Part shown: positions 63,888 through 64,000 of the stretch, one piece after another
How positions within the stretch are numbered: the stretch's first letter is position 1
How the letters are laid out: each line of letters opens with the position of its first letter
Notes under the pieces: generated by a model
Database searches by the model: none
Seen by the model: the letters and a program-made list of their open reading frames with translations, nothing else
Told to the model about the DNA's origin: nothing
Source of the DNA: CAJQPP01 sp963793465
GTDB lineage: Bacteria; Planctomycetota; Planctomycetia; Pirellulales; Pirellulaceae
DNA length: 64,000 bases
Direction: 5' to 3'
Assembly (NCBI GenBank): GCA_963793465.1
Contig: CAWCAJ010000011.1
Span: forward strand, 62,001 to 126,000
Translations under genes and position numbers: made by a program

Positions 63888-64000
63888 GGCCCGTCGATTC
63901 CGCTCACCGCCCAGCCCGTGGCGGAGGGCAGGGGACTCGACCGGATTGGTGTTCCCGGGCTTCCTGCCTTCCCCGCTGATCCATCGATGTGCGGCCGGGT

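Overview
The window looks like chromosomal DNA of a planctomycete, probably a Pirellulales-type organism. The evidence is the DUF1559 pseudopilin-like protein, a PEP-CTERM protein, a DUF1598 protein, a large Ser/Thr kinase fused to TPR-like repeats, MJ0042-type zinc ribbons on membrane proteins, many large secreted proteins of unknown function, and 10-250 bp tandem repeats between genes. No rRNA or tRNA gene, CRISPR array, insertion sequence or phage was recognised.

Layout. 0-9.4 kb: a GGDEF-EAL protein cut by the window edge, an HpaI-type aldolase, an exported rhodanese, a tiny lipoprotein, a proline racemase remnant, an AhpD-like peroxidase-family gene with an in-frame TGA, and secreted or membrane proteins. 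10-14 kb: tadA/cpaF, tadB and tadC plus a secreted protein. 14.3-20.7 kb: a small coiled-coil protein, truB, ftsK with very acidic regions, and a membrane-anchored HtrA-like protease. 20.7-22 kb: a six-copy array of roughly 210-250 bp repeats. 22-27.8 kb: large planctomycete-type unknowns, one frameshifted, and a small membrane protein whose frame continues past two TGA codons. 28-33.6 kb: a Bat/MoxR-type operon (MoxR, DUF58, unknown membrane protein, two VWA proteins) followed by an AAA_28 ATPase. 33.8-36.9 kb: valS. 37-39.4 kb: a TadE/TadE/TadG-like operon. 40-43 kb: a DUF1598 protein and a Cys/Gly-rich secreted protein. 43.4-48.2 kb: a YhaN/YhaO-like (SbcCD-like) pair. 49.2-53.7 kb: a four-gene surface-glycan operon (GT2, GT4, arabinose-5-phosphate isomerase, sulfotransferase). 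54-57 kb: the kinase. 57.8-63.9 kb: the DUF1559 protein followed by four glycosyltransferase-like genes.

How the genes work together. The two Tad segments together could supply much of a Flp-type pilus or secretion apparatus, although no prepilin or secretin gene is visible here. The two glycan segments point to cell-surface polysaccharide synthesis. The MoxR/VWA genes form a classical chaperone-like membrane complex.

Most notable. Two genes read through TGA at positions where a cysteine is expected (first case) or plausible (second case). Both have a short hairpin with a G-first apical loop at roughly bacterial SECIS distance downstream. The AhpD-like case (CxxU followed by His) is strong; the C-terminal UxxxU case is more speculative. 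If both hold, this planctomycete uses selenocysteine. Several apparent frameshifts (the ftsK tail and the 26.3-26.4 kb gene) and an internally deleted proline racemase also deserve checking, since they could be either biology or assembly error.
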